Shown here: positions 7,750-16,035 of the stretch, piece after piece | Position numbering within the stretch: position 1 is the first letter of the stretch | Layout: every line of letters begins with the position of its first letter | From: Smithella sp. | GTDB taxonomy: Bacteria; Desulfobacterota; Syntrophia; Syntrophales; Smithellaceae | Direction: 5' to 3' | NCBI GenBank assembly: GCA_007244375.1 | Contig: SCVW01000016.1 | Coordinates: 62,001 to 126,000 of the forward strand | DNA length: 64,000 nt | The notes under the pieces: model-generated | Database searches by the model: none | The model's input: the letters and a program-made list of their open reading frames with translations, nothing else | What the model was told of the DNA's origin: nothing | Program-made: the position numbers and the translations under genes

Positions 7750-9099
7750 TTACTGGATCAGGTATTCCCACAGTGGCCCCGTAAACCCGCGCCTGTACAG
7801 TTTCGGCAATATACGTGTTGCTTTGGCTTCGCCGGCGCCGATAAGCCAGTTCACGCGACCATTAGCCTTATTTTCCACCGTCTTCATAATTTCTTCAACT
7901 GTTATCCCCGGTGAACGGTAAAATACAGGCGGCAGGATATTCTCATCCGCCGCAATTTGCCCTTCACGCAAAGCAACATCGTATAAGGCTGTGTGCGGAT
8001 AGATACGGACGCCGCAAAAGAAGAAAAAAACAGCTTTCTCCAAGCTGTCTATGCCAGCCAGTGTGTTTTGCAGAGTTTGTTTGTTTTCACCGGGACCTCC
8101 CAGCAAAAAATAATGGGCAACGTGCAACCCGGCATCAAGAGCTTCTTTATGCGCAACAGAAACATTTTCCGCGGAAAAAGGTTTGCGTAAGTTGGCCAGT
8201 ACTGTATCCGATAAAGATTCCGTACCGAACTCCACATGAGTGAGACCGGCATTTGCCAAAATTTTATAATAATCGGCCGGAGGAACTGTCGGTACAAAAA
8301 AACCTCCCCACGGAATGGAAACTTTCGCTTTAATGAAAGCCTCGGCAACCTGAGCGCTATGATCATAGCTGGCATTAAAAGCGGAGTCGGTTATAAATAT
8401 ATATTTGGCACCGGCCTCCTGCAATTCACGTGCGCTTTGAGCTATTTCACGCGGAGGATAAAACCGCATCCGGGCGCCTTCGATATGAGGATAGGTACAA
8501 TAACTGCATTGAAACGGACAGCCTCTTTTTGTTTGCAGGTTAAGCATGCCGCCGTAAGAAAGATAAAAATTTGTATGTCGATCAGCCGGATCGAAATGCC
8601 TGTTAATTGTGCCGCTATACGGCTCATAAACAATGCTTGTCTTTTCTTTTGTCACAACACCCGGTATTTTATTTATATCCGTCTTTTTTTCCAAAGCATC
8701 CAGAAGCTGCGAGAGCCTTTCGCCTTCACCGACAATTCCATAATCGGCATCAAGCGCCTGCATGAATTCGACAGGAAAAATTGTAAAACCGCTCCCGCCT
8801 AAAATTATTTTTGCTTTGGAATTTGTTCTTATCTGACGCACCAAATCCTGATATTCCGGTAAGAAGCTCCGGCAGTTTACCACGTCAGTATTATCGATAT
8901 TTCTGATTGATACTCCGGCAAAGTCGGGAGAAAATTCCCTGATCATTGCTTCCAGACTTTCCGGACTGGAAAAAATGTTTAAATCAATTATTTTAGTCTG
9001 GTAACGGGAATCAAGAGAACCGGCCACGTAATCCAGTCCCAGTGGATACACCGGATACGGAATTCTAAGGGTATTTGCCGAAATCAACAGTACTTTCAT
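7750..9099 (-). CDS. B12-binding radical SAM protein, lipid-type
   Basis: Protein of about 449 residues with an N-terminal cobalamin-binding-like domain (MKVLLISANTLRIPYPVYPLG; later LGGSGFTIFP and GIVGEGE). A radical SAM domain follows, with GCPFQCSYC (CxxxCxxC) and the later GTESLSDTVL. Class B radical SAM enzymes of this layout often methylate or rearrange unactivated carbons. The neighbouring ACP and FabA-like genes suggest a lipid substrate, by inference. The ATG at 9099 is chosen over an in-frame GTG at 9114; neither has a good ribosome site. Confidence 0.85.
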   Translation of the reverse strand: MKVLLISANTLRIPYPVYPLGLDYVAGSLDSRYQTKIIDLNIFSSPESLEAMIREFSPDFAGVSIRNIDNTDVVNCRSFLPEYQDLVRQIRTNSKAKIILGGSGFTIFPVEFMQALDADYGIVGEGERLSQLLDALEKKTDINKIPGVVTKEKTSIVYEPYSGTINRHFDPADRHTNFYLSYGGMLNLQTKRGCPFQCSYCTYPHIEGARMRFYPPREIAQSARELQEAGAKYIFITDSAFNASYDHSAQVAEAFIKAKVSIPWGGFFVPTVPPADYYKILANAGLTHVEFGTESLSDTVLANLRKPFSAENVSVAHKEALDAGLHVAHYFLLGGPGENKQTLQNTLAGIDSLEKAVFFFFCGVRIYPHTALYDVALREGQIAADENILPPVFYRSPGITVEEIMKTVENKANGRVNWLIGAGEAKATRILPKLYRRGFTGPLWEYLIQ

Positions 9100-9145
9100 A
9101 ATCGGATAAAACACTTTAAACGCTAATATTATATGAGAAAAAAGT

Positions 9146-9242
9146 TGTCATATCGACCAACGGCGATAGCCTGGCGTATGCTTGGGAAGATATCTTATTT
9201 TTTTTACAATTATCAAGATTTCTCGCTTCGCTTCGAATGACA
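9146..9242. repeat. Dispersed hairpin repeat, copy C
   Basis: Same design as copies A and B. The outer arms are TGTCATATCGACC and CTTCGAATGACA, and the inner arms are GGAAGATATCTT and CAAGATTTCTC. It lies between the B12-radical SAM gene and the second acyl carrier protein gene. Confidence 0.75.
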
Positions 9243-9292
9243 TGCTTGAAAAGTTTCAAGCTAACATGTCATGATTAAGTCAGCAATGAAAA

Positions 9293-9562
9293 TCAACCTT
9301 TTTTACGGTTATTAGAAATGTGTGTAGCCAGTGCACGCACTGAAGCAAAAACTTTAACTCCCACTTCCTTGTTATCGATTTTGACGCCATAGTCTTTTTC
9401 AATCATCATAACCAGTTCCAGAACATCAATGGAATCAATCCCCAGATCGCCTCCTACAAGCCGTTCATCGTCTTTTATGTCTTCAGGTCCAACGTCAATC
9501 AACCCCAGTGTATCAATAATTTTAACTTTAAGTTCACTTATCATTTTTTCAATCTGCCCCAT
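9293..9562 (-). CDS. Acyl carrier protein
   Basis: Acyl carrier protein of 89 residues with the attachment motif GGDLGIDSIDVLEL, Ser near residue 54. It differs clearly from the ACP at 2314-2586. It starts with MGQIEKMI and is preceded by GGAGTATCAA. It lies downstream of the FabA-like and small membrane protein genes on the same strand, with a MITE-like element between. It probably carries the acyl chain handled by FabA and the B12-radical SAM enzyme. Confidence 0.9.
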   Translation of the reverse strand: MGQIEKMISELKVKIIDTLGLIDVGPEDIKDDERLVGGDLGIDSIDVLELVMMIEKDYGVKIDNKEVGVKVFASVRALATHISNNRKKG

Positions 9563-9591
9563 TTGATACTCCTACTGTTTTATCAAGATTT

Positions 9592-9734
9592 ATGTCAAGT
9601 CGCATTCTTCAGCTAACTTTATTGCGGAGCCTGCCCGGCACACGCCCGGGTTATCAGCTTCCTCAACGTATTTAATATACGCCTGCGGAGCATCCTCCTT
9701 GCCGCTTCGTTATCTTTTGAATGTAACTCGACAT
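9592..9734. mobile_element. MITE-like element, copy 1
   Basis: Element of 143 bases with imperfect terminal inverted repeats ATGTCAAGTCGCATTC and, at the other end, GAATGTAACTCGACAT. Its reverse complement matches 42425-42569 along its whole length, including shared blocks AAAAGATAACG, CGGCAAGGAGGA, CTCCGCAGGCGTAT, ATACGTTGAGGAAGC and AAAGTTAGC. It has no open reading frame and a GC-rich internal hairpin. It sits inside a probable operon. Confidence 0.7.
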
Positions 9735-9749
9735 TGCAAATTCGCTTTA

Positions 9750-10160
9750 TTATCCTGTTGCATTGTTTTCCTGGTTTTCTATCGGATTTGATCTTATTGC
9801 ATTAATCTCATCACCCAGAATTTTTTCCAGCACAATTCTGACAACCCAACGTCCCAGCGCCTTGCTGTATTTGGGACCGGCAAGATAAATTCCCAACATC
9901 AAAAGCAGCCATGAGACACCGTAAATCAGCGGAATTCCCACGACTCCAAACATTGGCGATTTCAGCCAGGCGGCAATTCCACCTACTATGAATACTGCCG
10001 GTATGCCAAGAAAATAACCGCAAAAAATCAAAACAAGACCAACAATCACGGTGGCCGTAAGTTTTTCCCTGAAAATACTTAAGTCAGCGTGTTCACATAT
10101 TGCGTTTCGGCAAAATTCCTTCCGGGCAAAATAAAGCGCCGCCTTTTTTATTATGCTCAA
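9750..10160 (-). CDS. Small membrane protein, unknown
   Basis: Protein of 136 residues that I do not recognise. A soluble N-terminus with two Cys (FCRNAICEHADL) precedes hydrophobic segments at about 35-67 and 72-96 (TATVIVGLVLIFCGYFLGIP; IYGVSWLLLMLGIYLAG), followed by a basic C-terminal tail. It lies between the FabA-like gene and an ACP gene on the same strand, so a role in the same lipid pathway is possible. Confidence 0.65.
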   Translation of the reverse strand: MSIIKKAALYFARKEFCRNAICEHADLSIFREKLTATVIVGLVLIFCGYFLGIPAVFIVGGIAAWLKSPMFGVVGIPLIYGVSWLLLMLGIYLAGPKYSKALGRWVVRIVLEKILGDEINAIRSNPIENQENNATG

Positions 10161-10242
10161 AATATTTCCTGTAAAACAATATATGTCAATATTTTAAAAT
10201 GATATTTCCGGCAGTGTCAGGTAAACAGCTCTTATAAGCTGA

Positions 10243-10833
10243 TTACTTTTCCATGATACCGCCTATAGAATATTTTGAACGAAGCGGATAATCTTTGTAG
10301 GCGATATCCTTAAAAACTCCCGTCCGCGCCTGTCCTACAGTGGCAATCAATTCATTATCTATGTAAATACGGCCGTCACCAATTACTATACTCGCGCCCG
10401 ATTCCTTCAAAAGAGAATAACGCCGCACATCAACTTCAAAACGAACACATTTGTTAAACGGACGAATCTGACCGTTAAAAGCTACTTCTCCGCAACCCAA
10501 TGCCCTGCCCGTACCCAGAGAACCTTTCCAAACGCAGAAAAAACCAAGTAATTGCCAGATAGCGTCTACTCCCAGGCATCCGGGCTGTACCGGATCACCC
10601 GAAAAATGGCACTGAAAATACCATGCATCCAGACGAATGTCCTGTTCAGCTATTATCTTTCCCTGCTTTCCGTCACTTTCTATCAACAGTATACGGTCAA
10701 CCATAAGAAAGGGAGGAGCAGGAAGTTTAGCATCAAAATGTTCCGGAGGATCGGTTATCAACCGGCCATAAGAGAAAGCAAGAAGTTCTTCAAAATCGAA
10801 ATGATCCCGTTTTAAAAAATCCTGATACTGCAT
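10243..10833 (-). CDS. fabA: FabA-type 3-hydroxyacyl-ACP dehydratase/isomerase
   Basis: Protein of 196 residues closely patterned on FabA. It has LPAPPFLMVDRI, then CHFSGDPVQPGCLGVDAIWQ with both catalytic residues kept (His in CHF, Asp in GVDA), then GRALGCGEV. FabA dehydrates 3-hydroxydecanoyl-ACP and isomerises the double bond to start unsaturated chains; it may instead serve the specialised pathway suggested by its ACP and radical SAM neighbours. It is about 25 residues longer than E. coli FabA at the N-terminus. It is the first gene of its unit. Confidence 0.9.
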   Translation of the reverse strand: MQYQDFLKRDHFDFEELLAFSYGRLITDPPEHFDAKLPAPPFLMVDRILLIESDGKQGKIIAEQDIRLDAWYFQCHFSGDPVQPGCLGVDAIWQLLGFFCVWKGSLGTGRALGCGEVAFNGQIRPFNKCVRFEVDVRRYSLLKESGASIVIGDGRIYIDNELIATVGQARTGVFKDIAYKDYPLRSKYSIGGIMEK

Positions 10834-10870
10834 AATGATCTTTTCTCGTTCCGTTTATTAAAAGTATGAT

Positions 10871-10900
10871 AACATAGTGATTTCCGATAACTGTAGTCAA
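10871..10900 (-). promoter_or_regulatory. Promoter candidate for the FabA-like unit
   Basis: On the minus strand, TTGACT and TATGTT are separated by 18 bases, about 40 bases before the fabA start. It lies in the divergent gap shared with the flavin reductase-rubredoxin gene. Confidence 0.45.
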
Positions 10901-11022
10901 ATATAAGAAATGGTCTCTTTTGTCAAAAGAAAAAATGCCCCCTCTGTTTTTTAATAGCTTTGAAAAAGAATTTGCGTTATAAGATTACGCAACTGTATAT
11001 TTTTTGAATGAGGAGAATAAGC

Positions 11023-11712
11023 ATGAACAGGGCCGCCCTTCATAAAATCAGTTATGGTTTATATATCGTCACCTCCGGACAAGGAGGTAAATTCAACGGC
11101 CAGGTTGCCAACTCCATGTTTCAGGTAACATCCAATCCGGCAAAATTAGCCATAAGCATAAACAAGGAAAATTATACTCATGAATTGATAAAACTCAGCC
11201 GCAAATTTGCGGTTTCCATTTTGTCAGAAGCAACGCCAATGACTTTCATCGGTCTTTTCGGATTCAAAAGCGGACGCGATATAAATAAACTTCAAAATGT
11301 AAAAACAAAAACAGGAACAACAGGAATTCCTATAGTGGCGGAAAATACAGTTTCCTATATCGAAGTGGAACTGGAGAAAGAAATGGATTGCGGCACACAT
11401 ACAATTTTTATGGGTAATATTGTCGATTGTGACGTGGTAAGCGATACAGAACCAATGACTTACGCTTATTACCAGAAAGTCAAGGGAGGAAAATCACCGA
11501 AAACTGCACCTACTTACATCAAAGACGAACCTGCAGCCGGTACGCAACCCTCTTCCAGATATGTCTGCAGTGTCTGCGGTTATGTTTACGACCAAGTCAT
11601 AGGTGATCCCGATAACGGAATTGTTCCGGGAACAAAGTTCGAAGATTTGCCGGATTCATGGACGTGCCCTGTCTGCGGCGCGGATAAATCAAAATTTGAA
11701 AAAGAAAAATAA
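11023..11712 (+). CDS. Flavin reductase-rubredoxin fusion protein
   Basis: Protein of 229 residues. The N-terminal 150 residues are an FMN-binding flavin-reductase-like domain ([13 protein letters not shown], then [20 protein letters not shown]). After a short linker the C-terminal 55 residues are a rubredoxin with both CxxCG iron-binding pairs (CSVCGYVYD and CPVCGADKS). The layout matches high-molecular-weight rubredoxins (NAD(P)H:rubredoxin oxidoreductase type) that donate electrons to flavodiiron proteins during oxygen defence in anaerobes. The ATG at 11023 is chosen because AGGAG lies 7 bases before it; an upstream in-frame ATG is at 11008. An inverted repeat TTGCGT/ACGCAA (10972-10992) overlaps the likely promoter region. 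Confidence 0.9.
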   Translation: MNRAALHKISYGLYIVTSGQGGKFNGQVANSMFQVTSNPAKLAISINKENYTHELIKLSRKFAVSILSEATPMTFIGLFGFKSGRDINKLQNVKTKTGTTGIPIVAENTVSYIEVELEKEMDCGTHTIFMGNIVDCDVVSDTEPMTYAYYQKVKGGKSPKTAPTYIKDEPAAGTQPSSRYVCSVCGYVYDQVIGDPDNGIVPGTKFEDLPDSWTCPVCGADKSKFEKEK

Positions 11713-11720
11713 TAACCAAC

Positions 11721-11757
11721 AAATACAATGTTATTGCAAATGCTTCGTTGTATTTTT
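11721..11757 (+). terminator. Terminator candidate
   Basis: Arms AAATACAATG and CGTTGTATTT (one G-T wobble) flank a 15-base loop and run into further T bases, just after the rubredoxin fusion gene. Confidence 0.55.
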
Positions 11758-11796
11758 AATGAAAAGCTACTATTAATAATTTCCTAAACTCGCTAA

Positions 11797-11824
11797 TTGA
11801 CGAATTTTAAAAATTATGTAAGAT
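11797..11824 (+). promoter_or_regulatory. Promoter candidate for the DUF1566-OmpA gene
   Basis: TTGACG (11797-11802) and TAAGAT (11819-11824) are separated by 16 bases, about 87 bases before the gene start. Confidence 0.45.
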
Positions 11825-11910
11825 TGCAACAGTTAATGTTCGAATATTGTGGCATTGCTGGAAAACCAGTCTATAAACAAAATTAATATAGATAGAGGAG
11901 GTAACAGCTA

Positions 11911-13020
11911 ATGAAAAAGTCATTAGGAACTATGGTAGCAATAATGGTAGCGGCTATTATATCGGGACTTTTTACTACGGCAAAGTACTCCAACGCAGTA
12001 GAGATTGGAAAAGATAGCCGTTTTATTGCCTATGATAACGGAACAGTATTGGACACAAAAACGAATCTGCTGTGGGCAGCCAAAGACAATGGCAGTAATA
12101 TAAACTGGAATGATGCCAAATCTTATTGCGAAAATTACAGAGGCGGTGGCTACACAGATTGGCGAATGCCAACAAAGTTCGAACTTAAAGATTTATATGA
12201 TGATTCAATCTTTGGAAAAAATGGTTATCACCTGACAAAACTAATAAATCTAACCGGGAGTTTCGTTTGGTCATCCGAAACGACCGGTACTAAGCCCTTC
12301 GTTACCAGTTTCCAGTATGGTTTGGCTTACGAGGAGTCTTCTTCCAACACCAGAAGAAATCGAGCGCTTCCGGTGCGATCTTTAAGTGGAGAAACGGCAA
12401 CTGTAGCATCAGGTGCCGCTGTTGCTTCTAATATTACTCCTGCAGGCGATGCTGCTGATGCGTCCGGACAATGGTGGGGGAAAAAATATGTTCCTAAGGC
12501 TGAACCACCAGCCGTTCCAATGGAAGAAGTAGTGACTCCCCCGCCTGAAGTGCCGGCTGCTCCGATGGAAGTGGCTGTTCCTCCGGCTGAGGTACCCGTT
12601 GCTCCCGCGGTTCCGACGGAAGTAACTGTTCCCAAGGCTGAAAAACCGGTAATGGAAGAGGTTGTCATGCCACTCAATGTAAAATTCGATACGGCCAAGT
12701 CCAATATAAAGAAAACATATGATGAAGATATTAAAAATTTAGCCGATTTTCTAAAAGCGAACCCGGAGGCTACAGCAGTAATCGAAGGTCATACCGATAA
12801 TGTTGATATACATAACGAACCGGAAAGAAATATGCGATTGTCTCAGGCCCGTGCCGACAGTGTCAGGCATTATCTGATTGATGATTTCGGCATCGACGCA
12901 TCGCGTATCAGTGCTATTGGTTATGGACCGAATAAGCCGATTGCCAGCAATGATACCATAGAAGGAAGAATGAAGAATCGCAGAGTTGAAGCTGTCATCG
13001 AAATGGTGAAGCCGAAATAA
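11911..13020 (+). CDS. DUF1566-OmpA envelope protein
   Basis: Secreted or periplasmic protein of 369 residues. A signal peptide (about residues 1-30, ending near NAV) is followed by a DUF1566/Lcl-type domain (NGTVLDTKTNLLWAAKDNG, then YTDWRMPTKFEL). A Pro/Val/Ala-rich linker of about 75 residues with repeated PAEVP/PPEVP units follows. The C-terminus is an OmpA-like peptidoglycan-binding domain (IEGHTDNV, LSQARADSVRHYL, GYGPNKPIASN). The OmpA part would tether it to peptidoglycan while the DUF1566 part projects outward. A strong AGGAGG precedes the ATG. It is monocistronic, with a promoter and terminator of its own. Confidence 0.9.
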   Translation: MKKSLGTMVAIMVAAIISGLFTTAKYSNAVEIGKDSRFIAYDNGTVLDTKTNLLWAAKDNGSNINWNDAKSYCENYRGGGYTDWRMPTKFELKDLYDDSIFGKNGYHLTKLINLTGSFVWSSETTGTKPFVTSFQYGLAYEESSSNTRRNRALPVRSLSGETATVASGAAVASNITPAGDAADASGQWWGKKYVPKAEPPAVPMEEVVTPPPEVPAAPMEVAVPPAEVPVAPAVPTEVTVPKAEKPVMEEVVMPLNVKFDTAKSNIKKTYDEDIKNLADFLKANPEATAVIEGHTDNVDIHNEPERNMRLSQARADSVRHYLIDDFGIDASRISAIGYGPNKPIASNDTIEGRMKNRRVEAVIEMVKPK

Positions 13021-13054
13021 TTATTTAACAGATTCATAGTTCCGAAAATACTTA

Positions 13055-13093
13055 AGGCCTCATAACCATGTAGTGGTTATGGGGCCTTTTTTT
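13055..13093 (+). terminator. Rho-independent terminator
   Basis: Arms AGGCC-TCATAACCA and TGGTTATG-GGGCCT form a long stem with a 4-5 base loop, followed by seven T. It ends the DUF1566-OmpA transcript and lies between convergent genes. Confidence 0.85.
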
Positions 13094-13144
13094 AATGAGA
13101 CTCAAATTTTACAAGCATAGCGTAGGTGAAATTTGTAAATCGAA

Positions 13145-14833
13145 TTATCCTATAGCTTTTCGGTATTCACTTACCAGCGCTTCTTTGGAAACGCCAAGAT
13201 CAATGATATCCCACGGCAGAATTTCATCGAATTGCTTTTGGCGGTAAACGTAGAAATCCGGATTTACATTCACTTCTTTTAACGCCTGCGCCCAATTTTC
13301 TTCCAGACGATTTACAGCCAGCAATAATTCACCCACCCGACGATCACCTAAAGAAAGCAGCGCCTGAATATAATTCCACTTCGGAACATCGTGAATGACT
13401 TTGATCTGCTTATCCTTACTGAAAGCATTCTTGATTTTTTTGATTTTTTTGCCGGCTTCATAGACATTAGCAAGAGCACACCATTGCAAAGGAGTTTTCG
13501 GTTTGGGAATAAATTGATTAATACTCAGAGTGATACGCCTAAACTTTTTTTTACCTTTAAAATAATGCAGGATATGGTGCTGAATTTTTTTTACAAGTTC
13601 AATTATGGCATCGATTTCTTTTTCTTCTTCTCCAGGCAGTCCCACCATAAAATAGAGCCTCAAACTGGTAATTTCTTTTTTTACCAATAATTCTATCGCA
13701 TGAATTATTTCCGCTTCAGTTATGCCTTTACGCAAAAGGTCCCGCATTCTCTGGCTGCCGGCCTCCGGAGCAAGAGCAACTGTCTCAATACCGTTGGCTT
13801 TTATTAAATCGACAATTTCTTCATTTATCCGGTCAATTCGCAGAGAACCCAAACCGGCTTGCGCACCTTGTCCAATTATATGTTCACAAATACGTGTCAG
13901 CCCCGGATGATCGGAAACAGCAGTACCGACAAGACCGATTTTCTTTTTTCTTTCCAATCCGCGATCAATAGAAGCAATAATCTCAGCCTTGTCACGAAAA
14001 CGCGCCGGACGATAAACGAAACTGGCGGCACAAAAACGACAGCTTCTGGCACAACCTCTGTTTACTTCCACCAGAAACATATCTTCCATCTCGGTTTGAG
14101 GTGCACTGATAACTTCTTCTGTAGAAAATGAATTAATGTCTCTTACATGTTGTATTTTTATTTTGTCAGGCAAACCGGTTTCGCTAGGCTTTATTGACTG
14201 AATCCTGCCATCAATGGAATAATCGACATTATAAAGATGAGGCACATAAATATTGTTTATTTTTGTCTGCAAATTTTTCAGCAATTTCCGGCGTTCATGA
14301 CTAAGACTGCGAGCTTCTTCAAAATAACTGCAGAATTGCGGTAATGCTTCCTCCGCTTCACCTAAAATAAACAAATCGAAGAAATCAGCCAAAGGCTCGG
14401 GATTTAGCGTAGGAGATATACCGCCGCCGACAATCAAAGGATAATGATCCGAACGTTTTTTTACCAACAAGGGTATACCGGCAAGATCCAGCATTTTCAA
14501 TATATTGGGATAATCGTTTTCAAACGATAAAGAAAACGCCAAAATGTCAAATTCGATTATTGGTTTCTGATTTTCCAGACTGAATATTTCTGCCGTCCCG
14601 GATATGTATTCGGCGTCGCTTCCGGGATCCGGCAGAAATACTCTTTCACATAGGAAGGAGGGTTGCGCATTAAATATTTTATATACCGTTTGGAAGCCCA
14701 GGTTTGCCATACCTGTCCGGTAATAATTGGGGTAAGCCAGACAAACCGTATTATATGTGCCCCAAACTTTTTTTACATATCCAGTCTCTCTTTCTAAAAC
14801 GGCAGCATGTTTTTTTCTAACTTTCCAATCCAT
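13145..14833 (-). CDS. B12-binding-type radical SAM protein after ftsZ
   Basis: Protein of 562 residues with an N-terminal B12-binding-like region (VCLAYPNYYRTGMANLGFQT, later IVGGGISPTLNPEPLADFFD and ILGEAEEAL). A radical SAM domain follows with GCARSCRFCAA, then GLGSLRIDRIN and LYFMVGLPGE. It resembles the uncharacterised TIGR03960-like radical SAM family. It is the last gene of the dcw run, 32 bases after ftsZ, so it is probably cotranscribed with the division genes. Its substrate is unknown. Confidence 0.8.
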   Translation of the reverse strand: MDWKVRKKHAAVLERETGYVKKVWGTYNTVCLAYPNYYRTGMANLGFQTVYKIFNAQPSFLCERVFLPDPGSDAEYISGTAEIFSLENQKPIIEFDILAFSLSFENDYPNILKMLDLAGIPLLVKKRSDHYPLIVGGGISPTLNPEPLADFFDLFILGEAEEALPQFCSYFEEARSLSHERRKLLKNLQTKINNIYVPHLYNVDYSIDGRIQSIKPSETGLPDKIKIQHVRDINSFSTEEVISAPQTEMEDMFLVEVNRGCARSCRFCAASFVYRPARFRDKAEIIASIDRGLERKKKIGLVGTAVSDHPGLTRICEHIIGQGAQAGLGSLRIDRINEEIVDLIKANGIETVALAPEAGSQRMRDLLRKGITEAEIIHAIELLVKKEITSLRLYFMVGLPGEEEKEIDAIIELVKKIQHHILHYFKGKKKFRRITLSINQFIPKPKTPLQWCALANVYEAGKKIKKIKNAFSKDKQIKVIHDVPKWNYIQALLSLGDRRVGELLLAVNRLEENWAQALKEVNVNPDFYVYRQKQFDEILPWDIIDLGVSKEALVSEYRKAIG

Positions 14834-14865
14834 TGTTTCATCATAGCCTGTATCTTATAATCACT

Positions 14866-16020
14866 CTAATCGGCCTGACGGCGTAAAAACGTCGGAACCT
14901 GTATATCAGTCATATTGTCGGCTTCATCGCTAATATTAACATTCGTAAAATTCAGATTGTTTTGTCCTTTTCCACGGCGTATGAAAGCAGGTGTCGATAA
15001 ATCATCCCGACGGAAACCTCCCAAATGTGTTACGTTTCCAAGAGATTCCTTTTTCTTTGATATATTATCAAAACCGGTGGCAATGACTGTGATACGAATT
15101 TCATCATTCATATTCTGGTCAATTACAGTTCCGAAAATAATATTTGCTTCTTCATCCGCTTCTTCTTGAATCAATGACGAGGCTTCATTAACCTCATAAA
15201 GGCTCATATCCGGCCCACCTGTAATATTGAGCAAAATTCCCCGTGCACCCTGGATAGTATTGTCTTCCAGCAGAGGAGATGAAATCGCTCTTTGGGCCGC
15301 CTCTACCGCCCGGTTTTCGCCGCTTGCCGCACCTGTACCCATAATGGCTATACCCATGTTGGTCATGACACTCTTTACATCGGCAAAATCAAGATTGATC
15401 AGTCCCGGAACCAGTATCAGATCCGATATGCCCTTGACCGCCTGATAAAGAATATCGTCTGCCTTTTTGAACGCTTCCAGAAGCGACAAATTGCGTCCAC
15501 CCAAACTTAGAAGGCGTTGATTAGGAACAACAATGAGCGTATCCACAATATCCCGCAATTGTGCGATACCTTCTTCAGCCTGGATATTACGTTTCTTGCC
15601 TTCAAACTGGAAAGGTTTGGTAACTACAGCAATGGTCAGAATGCTGCATTCGCGGGCTATCTCCGCGATAACGGGAGCCGCCCCAGTTCCGGTTCCTCCT
15701 CCCATCCCGGCGGTGATAAAAATCATGTCCGCACCTTCCAGAAACGGCCTGATTTCATCGCGCGATTCCAGTGCCGCCTGTTTGCCGATTTCAGGATTGG
15801 AACCGGCTCCCAGACCTTTTGTTATCTGCGAACCGATTTGAATTTTGATCGGCGCATTGGACACGCCGAGCGCCTGCGCATCCGTATTGGCGTTGATGAA
15901 ATCGACCCCTCCCAGAGACGATGCAATCATCGTATTGACAGCGTTACCGCCGCCGCCGCCTACGCCGATCACCTTTATTTTCGCCAAATTCTCACTGCAT
16001 ACTTCCGTTAATTCAAACAT
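14866..16020 (-). CDS. ftsZ: Cell division GTPase FtsZ
   Basis: Tubulin-like GTPase of 384 residues that forms the cytokinetic ring. Visible are the [13 protein letters not shown] nucleotide loop near residue 20, the tubulin signature [11 protein letters not shown] near 108, and the FtsA/ZipA-binding tail [13 protein letters not shown] at the very C-terminus. Length is normal for the family. A strong GGAG-rich ribosome site precedes it. It follows ftsA by 15 bases. Confidence 0.98.
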   Translation of the reverse strand: MFELTEVCSENLAKIKVIGVGGGGGNAVNTMIASSLGGVDFINANTDAQALGVSNAPIKIQIGSQITKGLGAGSNPEIGKQAALESRDEIRPFLEGADMIFITAGMGGGTGTGAAPVIAEIARECSILTIAVVTKPFQFEGKKRNIQAEEGIAQLRDIVDTLIVVPNQRLLSLGGRNLSLLEAFKKADDILYQAVKGISDLILVPGLINLDFADVKSVMTNMGIAIMGTGAASGENRAVEAAQRAISSPLLEDNTIQGARGILLNITGGPDMSLYEVNEASSLIQEEADEEANIIFGTVIDQNMNDEIRITVIATGFDNISKKKESLGNVTHLGGFRRDDLSTPAFIRRGKGQNNLNFTNVNISDEADNMTDIQVPTFLRRQAD

Positions 16021-16035
16021 GCTCTCTCCTTCCTT

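Noticed and set aside
12327-12704. 125-codon minus-strand frame, Gly/Ser/Thr-rich
   Set aside because: It is the antisense shadow of the Pro/Val/Ala linker of the DUF1566-OmpA gene; its bias comes from that repeat.
15517-16011. 164-codon plus-strand frame inside ftsZ
   Set aside because: It is antisense to ftsZ, whose motifs are fully conserved in the other strand.
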